Positions 17,317-28,011 of a stretch of DNA of 64,000 nt are shown piece by piece. The stretch lies in assembly GCF_016925615.1 (NCBI RefSeq), contig NZ_CP070499.1, positions 4,092,001 to 4,156,000 of the forward strand. Direction: 5' to 3'. The position numbers and the translations under genes are program-made. Under the pieces are notes generated by a model, which was given only the letters and a program-made list of their open reading frames with translations, was not told where the DNA came from and did no database searches. The stretch's first letter is position 1. Every line of letters begins with the position of its first letter. The DNA is from Natronosporangium hydrolyticum (GTDB lineage: Bacteria; Actinomycetota; Actinomycetes; Mycobacteriales; Micromonosporaceae).

Positions 17317-18766
17317 GTAAGAGGCTCACCACTGGGGCCGGGAGCGCCCAGACTGGGCCTGAGTAGTCGGTCGCGGTCTTCGTCGCGACGATCCCACGGC
17401 CGCATTTGCGGGCCAGTCCCGCGGCTGCCGGTCGCCACCCGGAGGGGACCCACTTCACCTCCAGCGGAGGGGTCTGTTCGCCACCGGCCGGACCGTTGAT
17501 CGGGACCGCCGCAACGTCGACCTCGGCTCCGCTGGCGGTACGGGCGTACCCAACAGTGTCCCCGGCGAGCCACCGGCCTGGGCTGTGCGCCTCCACCACC
17601 CGCGCGACGGTCACGGCGAGCGACGCCTCGGTCAGGTGAGTGAAGTCAGGCACCGGCAGGCCGGCGCGGAGGTAATGTCCCAGCCACGCGAGCAGCGGGT
17701 CGACCAGGTAGAGCTTGGACTGGGCCCCGCCGACCCGGCGCCCCTGCTCATCAACCTGGTGACACCACAGACCGGCGAAGGTCGACACGATTCGGTTGAG
17801 CCGGGTCGCCAGGTAGCTACGGGAAAGCCCGAGCGTCTCGGCTAGGCTCCGCACATTCAACGGCGAGGAGCTTCGCTGCTGCACTTCGCCCAGCAAGAGC
17901 GCCACCGACTCTTGCGGTGCGGAAGGGTCAACATCCGCGGTGAGCCACGACTCAAGCTCCCGCAGGAAGACCGTTGACACCGATCCGTGGCGGTGGTGTT
18001 CAAACACGGCGCGAGGAAAACCGCCCGCTTCCAAGTACCGCTGCCACGCCAGGTCGAGTTCATTCGTGAACGTTTCAAGAAGGCCGGCAGCGTCTGCCGC
18101 CTCCGGGGTCTGGACCGCCCACGGCGGGAACGGACCCGGAGTGGGAAGCTCGGGCTCCACGGCTGATAGGTACTGCCGAAACGTCATCGGCAGCACCAAC
18201 CGGAAGGGGTGCCGCGCTTCGCCCGTACGCCCTGCGCCGAGGTCGCGGACGGCTTGTGCAGCACCTGCCGCCGAGGAGCCGGTGAGGATCACCGTGTCAT
18301 CACCGAACCTGGTGTTGTCCCGAAGGCTCTTGAGCTCGGCTGTCCACCCCTCGACCGCGGTGATCTCGTCAATGACCCACACCCGTACGGCGTCGCCAGC
18401 GACGCGCGTAATCTCAGTCGCCAGCACAACCGCCCGCCGGAGATCCTGGGCAGAGAGAGTATCGGCCGGAAGGTAGATGATCTGCCATGGGTCAACGTCC
18501 GGCCGACTGCAGAGCCGGGCGATGAAATCCTTGAGCACCACAGACTTCCCGACCCTGCGCGGGCCCCGGAGCAGGTGAAGGCTGCTGCCGAGCGGCGCGC
18601 GGCCGACGTCGTCCAACACATCCGAGCGGTAGCCCAGGTCATAACTCTGCCGAGCGCGAAGCGTGCGGTCAGTAACCGTCCAGCCGAGTGGATCCTCGCC
18701 GACGGCCGCCGCTCGCCACCACGGGTTCTGTTCTCGTATGAGCTCTCTCAGCACATCATCCCGCAC
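17309..18766 (-). CDS. AAA ATPase with C-terminal DUF4143
   Basis: About 485 residues. N-terminal ATPase with Walker A GPRRVGKSVVLKDFI, Walker B VWVIDEI and TGSSAAG sensor, followed by a C-terminal DUF4143 region (about 230-485) rich in helix-turn-helix-like helices (LNVRSLAETLGLSRSYLATRLNRI) and an endonuclease-like tail (AEVDVAAVP...PLEVKW). Family members are widespread, patchily distributed and of uncertain role. GTG start at 18766 is the best guess; reading further upstream would translate the three 32-bp repeats, which looks fortuitous. Its end overlaps the CobU/CobT-like gene end by 8 bp, convergently. The repeats and patchy distribution suggest horizontal transfer. Confidence 0.85.
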   Translation of the reverse strand: MRDDVLRELIREQNPWWRAAAVGEDPLGWTVTDRTLRARQSYDLGYRSDVLDDVGRAPLGSSLHLLRGPRRVGKSVVLKDFIARLCSRPDVDPWQIIYLPADTLSAQDLRRAVVLATEITRVAGDAVRVWVIDEITAVEGWTAELKSLRDNTRFGDDTVILTGSSAAGAAQAVRDLGAGRTGEARHPFRLVLPMTFRQYLSAVEPELPTPGPFPPWAVQTPEAADAAGLLETFTNELDLAWQRYLEAGGFPRAVFEHHRHGSVSTVFLRELESWLTADVDPSAPQESVALLLGEVQQRSSSPLNVRSLAETLGLSRSYLATRLNRIVSTFAGLWCHQVDEQGRRVGGAQSKLYLVDPLLAWLGHYLRAGLPVPDFTHLTEASLAVTVARVVEAHSPGRWLAGDTVGYARTASGAEVDVAAVPINGPAGGEQTPPLEVKWVPSGWRPAAAGLARKCGRGIVATKTATDYSGPVWALPAPVVSLLLS

Positions 18767-18800
18767 ACCCTGCAGGCTACCCGGTTGAAGTCGAGCAATC

Positions 18801-18889
18801 GAGCCAAAACACCGGTCGTTTGGTCGTCCAGCGAGCCAAAACACCGGTCGTTTGGTCGTCCAGCGAGCCAAAACACCGGTCGTTTGGTC
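18801..18889. repeat. Three direct repeats (32-bp period), each a near-palindrome
   Basis: Copies begin at 18801, 18833 and 18865. Each contains CCAAAACACCGGTCGTTTGG, a 20-bp near-perfect palindrome (arms CCAAA/TTTGG and core ACCGGT). They lie 35-123 bp upstream of the DUF4143 ATPase start on its minus strand, placed as a three-site operator for autoregulation or as an element-specific recognition site. The 32-bp spacing is three helical turns, putting all sites on the same face of the DNA. Confidence 0.9.
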
Positions 18890-18910
18890 AGGTGGGCGCT
18901 GAGTAGGTGG

Positions 18911-21121
18911 CTAAGCCACCGCGAGCACCGCAGTCTCGACCCGCTTCCGGTCGCCCTCGTCCGCCCAGGATCCGGTGAGGTAGAACGCGTCCACAGCATC
19001 GGCCCCGAGGGTGGAGATCCGGGCGGCTCGTACCTCGGCGCCAACCTCGTCGAGCGCGCTCGCCACCCGGAACAGCAGCCCTGGCGAGTCGGCCGCGCGT
19101 AGCTCCAGAATCACCGCATCCGAGGCGGCGCCCCGGTGCCACACCACCCGGGGTGGCGCACCGCCGCCTCGACGGTGCCCGCCGCGCCGGAGGCGCTGGG
19201 TCACTGAGATGTCGCCCTCGGCCACCCGGCGCAGGTCCACCGCGAGCCGGGACGGGTCCGGCCACTGGCCGAACCGGGGCTCCACCACGAACTCGACCAG
19301 CGCCCGGCCGTCGACGGTGGCGGTGTCGGCGGAGAGCACCCCCAGCCGATGCATCGCCAGACAGCCGGCGACGCTGCCGAGCAGCCCGCTCCGGTCGGCC
19401 GCGGCGACCGCCACCCGGTCACCGTCGAGGTGTACCGCCGGCAGCGGCCCGGCCACCAGCGCCGGGTCAGGCTCCGGCGGGGTGGGTAGACCGCCGTCGC
19501 GCAGCGCCGCCGCCACGCTGGCGACTAGGTCGCCGATGAGCCGCTCCTTCCACTGCGACCACGCCGCCGGACCGGTGGCGGCCGCGTCGGCCCGGGCGAG
19601 CGCGTGCAACAACTCCAGGGTGCTCAGGTCGGCCACGGCGTCGGCGACGGTGCGGATGGTGACCGGGTCGGACAGGTCCCGTCGGGTGGCGGTCTCAGGC
19701 AGCAGCAGGTGCAGCCGCACCAGCTGCCTCAAGACCGCGACGTCGGCGGCGGGCAGGCCGATCCGGGTAGCGATCGCCTCCGCGACCGGCGCCCCGGCCT
19801 CCGAATGGTCACCGGGTAGGCCCTTGCCGACGTCGTGCAGCAGCGCCCCGAGCAGCAGCAGGTCGGGACGCTCGACCTCCCGGGCGAACCGGGCGGCCTC
19901 CGCCGCCGCCTGCACCAGATGCCTATCCAACGTGTATAGGTGGACTGGGTGGTGCTGCGGCGCGCTGCGGAGCCGATGCCACTCCGGCAACCACCCGGCC
20001 ACTAGGCCGTATCGGTCGCAGGTCTCCCAGGTGGCGACCAGCGCTGGGCCGGCGCCCAGCAACGTCAGCAGGGCATCCCTGGCCGGCGCTGGCCAGGGCC
20101 GGGGCAGCGGAGGGCAGTAGCTCGCCAGCCACTCGCAGGTCGCTCGGGCGATCGGCAGCCCAGCCGTGGCGGCGGCCGCCGCCACCCGCAGCGACAACGT
20201 CGGGTCGGGGCGGGCGGCGATGGCGGTACGCGCCAGCACCGCCTCACCGTCGTACTCCACCACGTCACGGGCGAGGGGCCGGCGCTGCGGCCGGCTCGCC
20301 GGGGCGCCGCGGCGCCGGCTCTCCCGCCACCGGGTGACCGAACGCCACCCGTCATCGAGCGCGTGCGCGACGGTACGAGCGTCCGTTGCCACCCGGCGCA
20401 GCAACGCGTCCCGGTCGGGAAGCCCGACGCTCGCCGCCACCGCCGCGGCTTCCTGAGCGAGCAGCCGGTCGACCCGCCGACCCATCGAGAGGTGCAACGC
20501 GTCCCGCACGTCCAGCAGCCGGGTGCACGCGGCGCGCACCGGCGGCAGCATCGTGTCCGCCACCCCGGCGTACCCGATGCTCCGGAGGATCCCGACATCC
20601 CGCAGGCCGCCGCGGCTCTCCTTCACGTCGCCTTCGAGCAGGAACGCAAGCTCGCCGTGGCGGTCGTGCCGCTGCTCGACCGCCGCCCGCAACCGCGGCA
20701 GGCCGCTGGCCGCGGTACGCCGCCACTGGTCCCGGGCCGCCGCCACCAGCTCCGCGGTGAGCGCCGGATCACCTGCGACGTGCCGGGCGTCGAGCAGCCC
20801 CAGCGCCACCGCGAGGTCCTCCTGCGCGACCGCGAGCGCCTCTGCCAGGGTTCGCGTCGAATGGTCCAGGGCGTACCTGCGGTCCCAGATCGGATACCAC
20901 AGCTGGGTGGCGAGGTCTCCGATCCCCGGTGCTGCCTGATGCAGCAGGAGCAGGTCCAGGTCGCTGTGCGGGGCGCACTCCCGGCGGCCGAGGCCACCGA
21001 CCGCGACCAGCGCCACCCCACGGGGCACGGGGGTGGGCATCAGCTCGGCGAGGAAGCGGTCGAGCGCCGCCGCCCGCGCATCGCGGGCGGCGGCGCCAAC
21101 CTGGTCGGTATCGAGTTTCAC
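18911..21121 (-). CDS. glnD: PII uridylyltransferase/uridylyl-removing enzyme GlnD
   Basis: A 736-residue nitrogen sensor. N-terminal nucleotidyltransferase with GGLGRRECAPHSDLDLLLL (metal-binding DxD), central HD domain with LLLGALLHDVGKGLPGDHSE, and two C-terminal ACT domains (DRSGLLGSVAGCLAMHRLGV; DSPGLLFRVASALDEVGAEV) that bind glutamine. It modifies PII at Tyr51; in actinobacteria the modification is adenylylation in several studied species, so the nucleotide used here is open. GTG start one base after the glnB stop shows tight coupling in an amtB-glnB-glnD operon, the standard actinobacterial order (Rv2918c-Rv2920c). Confidence 0.95.
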   Translation of the reverse strand: MKLDTDQVGAAARDARAAALDRFLAELMPTPVPRGVALVAVGGLGRRECAPHSDLDLLLLHQAAPGIGDLATQLWYPIWDRRYALDHSTRTLAEALAVAQEDLAVALGLLDARHVAGDPALTAELVAAARDQWRRTAASGLPRLRAAVEQRHDRHGELAFLLEGDVKESRGGLRDVGILRSIGYAGVADTMLPPVRAACTRLLDVRDALHLSMGRRVDRLLAQEAAAVAASVGLPDRDALLRRVATDARTVAHALDDGWRSVTRWRESRRRGAPASRPQRRPLARDVVEYDGEAVLARTAIAARPDPTLSLRVAAAAATAGLPIARATCEWLASYCPPLPRPWPAPARDALLTLLGAGPALVATWETCDRYGLVAGWLPEWHRLRSAPQHHPVHLYTLDRHLVQAAAEAARFAREVERPDLLLLGALLHDVGKGLPGDHSEAGAPVAEAIATRIGLPAADVAVLRQLVRLHLLLPETATRRDLSDPVTIRTVADAVADLSTLELLHALARADAAATGPAAWSQWKERLIGDLVASVAAALRDGGLPTPPEPDPALVAGPLPAVHLDGDRVAVAAADRSGLLGSVAGCLAMHRLGVLSADTATVDGRALVEFVVEPRFGQWPDPSRLAVDLRRVAEGDISVTQRLRRGGHRRGGGAPPRVVWHRGAASDAVILELRAADSPGLLFRVASALDEVGAEVRAARISTLGADAVDAFYLTGSWADEGDRKRVETAVLAVA

Positions 21122-21122
21122 C

Positions 21123-22831
<1,709 letters not shown>

Positions 22832-22974
22832 GCTGCCTCCTCTCATTGGGCGCGGTGCGACCCACCGCACCGCACCAGGGTCAGTTGCACGCTTGGTTCC
22901 GACGATTGGCTGCGCTGCCGCGTCGGCTGCGCGGAACTATTCAGGGACCCTGTTTCGAGACTCGGCGTCGCTAA

Positions 22975-23011
22975 GTTTCGAGGCAGTGACGGGTTGTTTC
23001 ACCCCTGTGAC
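22975..23011 (-). promoter_or_regulatory. GlnR-binding site upstream of amt
   Basis: On the minus strand the order is GTCAC-n6-GAAAC-n5-GTCAC-n6-GAAAC: two full a-site/b-site pairs of the GlnR box known from streptomycete amtB and glnA promoters. It starts about 145 bp before the amt GTG. GlnR usually activates amtB during nitrogen limitation. A further GAAAC lies at 22952-22956. Confidence 0.88.
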
Positions 23012-23071
23012 AATCGTCACCAGAAAGGTGCACGTCGGCCCGCTGGCCGATCGGGGCTGACCGTTCGGCCG

Positions 23072-23872
23072 TCAGCGCATCGCGTATTCGAGCGTGTGCC
23101 GCTCATAATCGAGTAGTCGCAGGTCACGCGCGGGTCGACGGAGATGACCCTTTCGGACGATGCGGACGAAGGCCGGGTCTCCGGCCGCCGCCATCCGCCG
23201 GATGCCCTCGACGTGGTCGACGATCCGGCGGCGGATGGTCCGGACGAACCGGTGCCGGTCCCGCGGGATCAGGCCGTACGCGTCGGCGAACAGCCGCAGC
23301 CGGCGGGGCCGGTCCGGCCGTTGCCAGCCGAGCGTGACCGAATCCCGGTCGCTGAAGAGCGGCACCCAGGTCCAGGCCGCGTACGCCACGTCGTAGAGGC
23401 GCGACCCGGGCGAGGCGAGGTCGAAATCGATCAGCGCCAGGGTGCCGTCGGGCCGCCAGATCACATTGTGTGGCGCGGCGTCGTGATGGCAGACCACCTC
23501 GGCGTCCGGTGGGGGCGGTCCGAACGAGCGCCAGACCCCCCCGGGCGGCGGTTGGAAGCCTTGCTGCGCGTCGTGGAACATCCGCAGCATGGTGGCGACC
23601 GTCACCAGCGCCTCGTCGGTGGCCCAGTGCTCGGCGAGTGGGTACTCGCCACACTCGCCCTCCAGGTAGGTGAGCACCTCGCGGCCGTACTCGTCGATGC
23701 CGTGCACGCGCGGTGCTCCGGTGAACCCGACCTTCTCCAGGTGCCGTAGCAGCGCGTGCACAGATGGGGTCCAGGGGCCGGTATTGCGACGGACCGTGCC
23801 CGCGACCTTGACGACGGTGCTGACGTTGCCGCCGCGAAGCGGAATCTCGGCGGCGGAGTTGGTCTGGGTCAC
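23072..23872 (-). CDS. APH-family phosphotransferase
   Basis: A 266-residue kinase-like protein of the aminoglycoside/choline phosphotransferase superfamily. The catalytic loop reads VCHHDAAPHNVIW (HxDxxxxN) and the metal-binding motif LIDFDLASPG is intact, so it should be an active kinase; the N-terminal ATP-binding lobe (STVVKVAGTVRR) is short. Substrate is unknown; it need not be an antibiotic. Its GTG start overlaps the ftsY stop by 4 bp, so it is translationally coupled to ftsY although functionally unrelated as far as known. Confidence 0.83.
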   Translation of the reverse strand: MTQTNSAAEIPLRGGNVSTVVKVAGTVRRNTGPWTPSVHALLRHLEKVGFTGAPRVHGIDEYGREVLTYLEGECGEYPLAEHWATDEALVTVATMLRMFHDAQQGFQPPPGGVWRSFGPPPPDAEVVCHHDAAPHNVIWRPDGTLALIDFDLASPGSRLYDVAYAAWTWVPLFSDRDSVTLGWQRPDRPRRLRLFADAYGLIPRDRHRFVRTIRRRIVDHVEGIRRMAAAGDPAFVRIVRKGHLRRPARDLRLLDYERHTLEYAMR

Positions 23873-25020
23873 GGGGCGCCGCCGAGCAGGGCGGCGACGA
23901 ACTGTTTCGGATCGAACGGCGCGAGATCGTCCGGCCCTTCGCCGAGGCCAACCAGCTTGACCGGAATGCCGAGCTGCCGCTGCACACCGATCACGATGCC
24001 CCCTTTGGCGCTGCCGTCGAGCTTGGTCAACACGACCCCGGTGACATCCACCGCTTCGGTGAAGACCTTTGCCTGGGTGAGTGCATTCTGCCCGGTGGTG
24101 GCGTCGATCACCAACAGTGTCTCGGTCACCCGGGTCCGCTTCTCGATCACCCGCTTGACTTTGCCCAGCTCATCCATGAGTCCGACTTTGTTCTGTAGTC
24201 GGCCAGCGGTGTCGATCACTACCGTCTCGACTCCGGCCTCGGCCCCGCGCCGGACCGCGTCGAAGGCGACGCTGGCCGGGTCGGCGCCCTCGGCACCGCG
24301 AACGACCTCGGCGCCCACCCGGCCGGCCCAGGTGGCGAGCTGGTCAGCGGCGGCGGCCCGGAACGTGTCGGCAGCCCCCAGCACCACGCTGTGACCGTCC
24401 GCCACCAACACTCGGGCGACCTTGCCACAGGTGGTGGTCTTGCCCGAACCGTTGACGCCGACCATCAACAGCACCCCGGGGGCGCCGTCGACCCGGTGGG
24501 CGGCGAGGGTCCGGTCCAGCTCCGGCGCCAGCACGGCGACCAGCTCCTCGCTGAGCATGGCCCGCAGCTCGTCGGCGCTGCGGGTGCCGAGCACCCGGGT
24601 CCGCTCCCGCAGTCGCGCCACCAGGTCGGTGGTCGCGGCGACCCCGACGTCGGCGCCGAGCAGCGTCTCCTCGACCTCTTCCCAGGCGTCCTCGTCGAGC
24701 CGGTCCCGCGACAGCAGCCCCAGCAGCCCTCGACCCAAGGCGTTCTCGGACCGCGCCAGCCTGGCCCGGAGCCGGACCAGGCGCCCGGCGGTCGGTTCCG
24801 GCTGCTCGACCGGTGGCGCGACCGGCGGCTCAGCTGTGGTCGGCTCAGCTGTGGGCCCCGCCGCTGGTGGCGCCTGCGGCGGCGGCTGTGGCGGCGTAGC
24901 CGGTGGCGGCGCCTCGGGCGGCGGCGCCTGCCGGCGCCGCAACCTCGGCGCGAGCAGAGCCGCGCCGAGCAACAGCAGCAGCAGTCCCACCACGAGCAGC
25001 ACGACGACAACCGGTTCCAT
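23869..25020 (-). CDS. ftsY: Signal recognition particle receptor FtsY
   Basis: A 383-residue SRP receptor GTPase that docks ribosome-SRP complexes at the membrane. It starts with a transmembrane segment (VVVVLLVVGLLLLLLGAALL), as in actinobacterial FtsY, then a Pro/Ala-rich linker (about 30-75), the N domain and the G domain with GVNGSGKTTTCGK (G1), DTFRAAAADQL, DTAGRLQNK (G3) and TKLDGSAKGG (G4/closing loop). GxxGSGK replaces the commoner GTGK. Gene order after amt-glnB-glnD and before smc matches other actinobacteria. Confidence 0.96.
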   Translation of the reverse strand: MEPVVVVLLVVGLLLLLLGAALLAPRLRRRQAPPPEAPPPATPPQPPPQAPPAAGPTAEPTTAEPPVAPPVEQPEPTAGRLVRLRARLARSENALGRGLLGLLSRDRLDEDAWEEVEETLLGADVGVAATTDLVARLRERTRVLGTRSADELRAMLSEELVAVLAPELDRTLAAHRVDGAPGVLLMVGVNGSGKTTTCGKVARVLVADGHSVVLGAADTFRAAAADQLATWAGRVGAEVVRGAEGADPASVAFDAVRRGAEAGVETVVIDTAGRLQNKVGLMDELGKVKRVIEKRTRVTETLLVIDATTGQNALTQAKVFTEAVDVTGVVLTKLDGSAKGGIVIGVQRQLGIPVKLVGLGEGPDDLAPFDPKQFVAALLGGAP

Positions 25021-25135
25021 GCAACGATCCTGTCAGACGCGGGCCACTCGGCAGCAGCGCGGCAGGGCGGCGCGACGGTTGTCACCCGCCGGAATGGGCT
25101 TGCGACCCCATAACTCTCGGGCATCTACTAACCGG

Positions 25136-25648
25136 ATGACAATTCCGACGATTCCCCGCCATGATCCGCCGTACGTCGCCGACGAGCGCGAGATGCTTGT
25201 GGGTTGGCTGGAGTTTCACCGCGCCACGCTGCTGCACAAGTGCGCCGGCCTCACCGACGAGCAACTCATTCAGGCCGCCTGTCCGCCCTCGAACCTCACC
25301 CTGCTCGGGCTGGTGCGGCACATGGCGGAGGTGGAGCGAAACTGGTTCAGCCACCGCTTCGGCGACCAGCCGGTCGAACCGCTCTACTGGCGCGAAGACC
25401 AGCCGGACTACGACTTCGAGGCGGTCGCGTCGGCCGATCCGGCGGCTGACTTCGCGATCTTCACCAAAGAGATCGAGCAGTCGCGGCGTGCCGTAGCGAC
25501 CCGGTCGCTCGACGAGGTCTTCGAGTACCGCAAGGGGGGCATGATCAGTCTGCGCTGGGTCTACATCCACATGATCGAGGAGTACGCCCGCCACAACGGG
25601 CACGCGGACCTGCTCCGGGAACGCATCGACGGGGTCACCGGCGAGTGA
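25136..25648 (+). CDS. DinB-family (DUF664) protein
   Basis: A 170-residue four-helix-bundle protein of the DinB/DUF664 superfamily. Three metal-site histidines are recognisable: LVRHMAEVERNWF, and HMIEEYARHNGHADLLRE, the typical end of the family. Members include metal-dependent thiol transferases (mycothiol/bacillithiol S-transferases), so a mycothiol-linked role is possible in an actinobacterium, but specificity cannot be read. ATG start gives the family N-terminus; longer in-frame reading overlaps ftsY antisense. Confidence 0.85.
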   Translation: MTIPTIPRHDPPYVADEREMLVGWLEFHRATLLHKCAGLTDEQLIQAACPPSNLTLLGLVRHMAEVERNWFSHRFGDQPVEPLYWREDQPDYDFEAVASADPAADFAIFTKEIEQSRRAVATRSLDEVFEYRKGGMISLRWVYIHMIEEYARHNGHADLLRERIDGVTGE

Positions 25649-25662
25649 GCAGCCGGGGCTGC

Positions 25663-26097
25663 TCAGCCCACCAGCAGGCCGAGCAGCCCCGCCTCCAGCA
25701 GGCCGCAGCCCACGGCTACCAGGATTCCGGGTCGGATCAGACTGGCCGGCTCTTCGTTGGCCGGGTGTTGCGCCCGGAACGGCCCGCGCTGCCCGGTCAC
25801 GATCACCACCCAGACCGCCACCCCGGTGACCCCGCCCACCAGCAGCATCGTTCCTTGCTGCTCGGTCAACAAGCTGGCCAGCCCGAACCGGACCAGGATC
25901 GCACCGGCGCCGGCGGCGAGGACCAGCGCCAGCGCCCGGCCCGGCAGCGAGAGCCGCCAGGCGTTCCAGACCCCGAGTACGGTGGCGGCCAGCGGACCGC
26001 CGAAGAAGGCCGGGTAGAGGATCGAGTTCGGCCGCCAGGGCCGCGGCGCGGTGACCGCCGACGAATCGGTCGCTGGCCCCACTGGCTCCTCAGCCAT
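25663..26097 (-). CDS. Small membrane protein of unknown function
   Basis: A 144-residue protein with about four predicted membrane segments (SILYPAFFGGPLAATVLGVWNAW; ALALVLAAGAGAILVRFGLASLL; GTMLLVGGVTGVAVWVVIVTG; LIRPGILVAVGCGLLEAGLLGLLVG). I do not recognise a family. Start ATG with acidic, cytoplasmic-looking N-terminus. Convergent with the DinB gene. An inverted repeat CACTGTCG/CGACAGTG (26147-26154/26169-26176) lies upstream of it. Confidence 0.6.
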   Translation of the reverse strand: MAEEPVGPATDSSAVTAPRPWRPNSILYPAFFGGPLAATVLGVWNAWRLSLPGRALALVLAAGAGAILVRFGLASLLTEQQGTMLLVGGVTGVAVWVVIVTGQRGPFRAQHPANEEPASLIRPGILVAVGCGLLEAGLLGLLVG

Positions 26098-26316
26098 GGC
26101 AGAGACACCCCCTCACTGTCAGGAACCCCGCGATCGCGTGGCCCGACACTGTCGCCGGCGGATCGCTACGACAGTGGCACCGGGCGCCGGCCGGCCCGGA
26201 GAAACGTCCCGGAATCGGAGATTCGGATCATGAGGGTAGCCGTCGATCGACCCGATAGTCAGGGCCGGGGGGCTTCTCCGGGGCGGGATCTTCGGTTACC
26301 CGCTACTGTGGACCCA

Positions 26317-27750
26317 CTATTGGCGGGTAAGGGATTCGACCCCCAGCTGCGGGCTTCGTAGTTGCCGGGCCGGGGCGGCCTCGCCGTGCTCGATCGCCAA
26401 CTCAGCCGCGTACCAGCGCAGGAGCCCGCTGAGCCGGTAGCGGTCCCACCGTCCCCGGTGCAGCAGATTCGCCGCGGCCAGCACCTCCACCAGCCGCCTC
26501 GCTTCGCGGGGGTCGCCGCCGCACAACTCGGCGAGCAGGCCTCGATCGGCCCAGGGACGAGGATGGGCGCCCAGCGCCCGGAAAAGCCGGGCGGCATCGG
26601 CTGGCAGCTGTTGATACGACCAGCCGAACATGGTCCGTAGCGTGGTCTGGCCATCGTCGCCAGCCTCGAACAGATCGAGCCGGTTACGCGCCGTGGCTAG
26701 CTCATCTGCGAGCGCAGTGAGCGAACTCGACGGTCCGGTTACCGCCCGTTCACCCAACGCGCAGAGGGCGACCGGCAGGCACCCGCACAGCCGGGCGAGC
26801 TGGCGCACCGCCGCCAGCTCGGCCCGGACCCGGGCCTCGCCTAGAAACCCGGCCAGCAGGGCCACCGCTTCGGAGAGCGGCAAGACGTCCACAACTATCC
26901 GGTGTGCTCGGTCGCTGGCGACCAACCCGGTGAGCACGCTACGGCTCGTAACCACCGCGGCGCTGCCCGGCGCGGTCGGCAACAGCGGTCGCACCTGCCG
27001 GGCGTTCGCCGCGTTATCCAACACCACCAGGACTCGACGCCGGTCGAGCAGGGACCGGTACAGCCCGATTTTGGCGTCCAGATCGGCCGGGCGATCGACC
27101 GCCGGCACGCCGAGCGCGGCGAGGTACCCGTCGAGGATCCGGGCCGGGTCGGCGGCCGGGTCGGCCCCGTACCCGCGCAGGTCGGTGTAGAGCTGGCCGT
27201 GCGGAAACCGGTGCCTGACCCGGTGGGCCCAGTGCAGCGCGAGCGCGGTCTTACCGGCGCCCGGCGAGCCGACGATCGCGAGCGTCCGGGCCCCGGCCCG
27301 CCCGCGCGGCGTCGAGATCGCCGCCGCCCGGTCCAGCTCGGCCAGCTCGGCCGCCCGTCCGATGAACCCCGGCACATCGGCGGGTAGCTGGTGCGGCCGC
27401 TGCCAGGCAGTAGCCCGGGCAGGGCCGCTCGCGGCCCGGCGGCCCTCCTCTACCCGGTCCCGCGCGGTCGCCAGCGCACTCTGCTCCGCCGGGCTCGCCC
27501 CGAGTAACTGGACGAGGGTGTCGAACCGGTCGGTGGGCGGCAGGGTCTTGCCGGTCAGATAGACAGCCACCACCGCGTGAGACCAGCCTGCGTGGGCCGC
27601 AAGCTGCCGATAGGTGAGTTCGGCGCCGCCGCGACGCCGCGCCTCCCGGCGCCGCAATCGGCGCAGCAGCGCCGCCAGCTCCGCCATGCTTCGCACGCCC
27701 TCGGCGGCGGCGGAGAGTTCGAGGGCTGATTCTGCCGTGGGATCGCTCAT
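26317..27750 (-). CDS. XRE-STAND (NB-ARC) regulator-type ATPase
   Basis: About 477 residues. An N-terminal helix-turn-helix (AELTYRQLAAHAGWSHAVVAVYLTGKTLP) is followed by an NB-ARC ATPase: IVGSPGAGKTALALHWAHRV (Walker A), RRVLVVLDNAAN (Walker B), SAAVVTSRS and LPVALCALGERA (GLPLAL-like). It resembles the central part of AfsR/SARP-type regulators but ends soon after the winged-helix region, lacking the TPR sensor domain usual in this group. Start chosen at MSDPTAES. Such proteins are signal-activated transcription switches; the ligand is unknown. It faces the divergent secreted protease gene, its most likely local target. Confidence 0.82.
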   Translation of the reverse strand: MSDPTAESALELSAAAEGVRSMAELAALLRRLRRREARRRGGAELTYRQLAAHAGWSHAVVAVYLTGKTLPPTDRFDTLVQLLGASPAEQSALATARDRVEEGRRAASGPARATAWQRPHQLPADVPGFIGRAAELAELDRAAAISTPRGRAGARTLAIVGSPGAGKTALALHWAHRVRHRFPHGQLYTDLRGYGADPAADPARILDGYLAALGVPAVDRPADLDAKIGLYRSLLDRRRVLVVLDNAANARQVRPLLPTAPGSAAVVTSRSVLTGLVASDRAHRIVVDVLPLSEAVALLAGFLGEARVRAELAAVRQLARLCGCLPVALCALGERAVTGPSSSLTALADELATARNRLDLFEAGDDGQTTLRTMFGWSYQQLPADAARLFRALGAHPRPWADRGLLAELCGGDPREARRLVEVLAAANLLHRGRWDRYRLSGLLRWYAAELAIEHGEAAPARQLRSPQLGVESLTRQ

Positions 27751-28011
27751 CTTCGCCCTTACCCAGTGCAGCAGACTACGTCCGCACTGTAGCGGGAGAC
27801 ACCGACGTTCCACAACCGCCGGATACCGTCACATTGTCGACTATCTATCAAGAACCACGTCGGAGTCTGGCCTGGCGACCGAACCCGGTGGGGTGACCCC
27901 TGGTCGACCGTGTTCGACGCTGTCTCGGATCTGCTCCCCGCCGACCGGTCCAGGTCTACCGTCCTACCGGGCAAGCCGCCCCGGCTGCCCACCAGCCACG
28001 AGGGAGGGACC

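Noticed and set aside
18767-18871. N-terminal extension of the DUF4143 ATPase through the 32-bp repeats
   Set aside because: The frame is open, but it translates three identical palindromic units with no family similarity; a GTG at 18766 gives the normal N-terminus.
18801-18889. Small CRISPR array
   Set aside because: The three units are contiguous tandem copies with no variable spacers, and no cas gene is near.
23072-23872. Antibiotic-resistance kinase
   Set aside because: The APH fold is clear, but no feature indicates aminoglycoside or macrolide specificity, and it is coupled to ftsY; left as a phosphotransferase of unknown substrate.
26325-26350. tRNA-like T-arm (GGGATTCGACCCCC)
   Set aside because: No acceptor stem, anticodon arm or CCA-side pairing could be built; it is the 3' end of the STAND gene.
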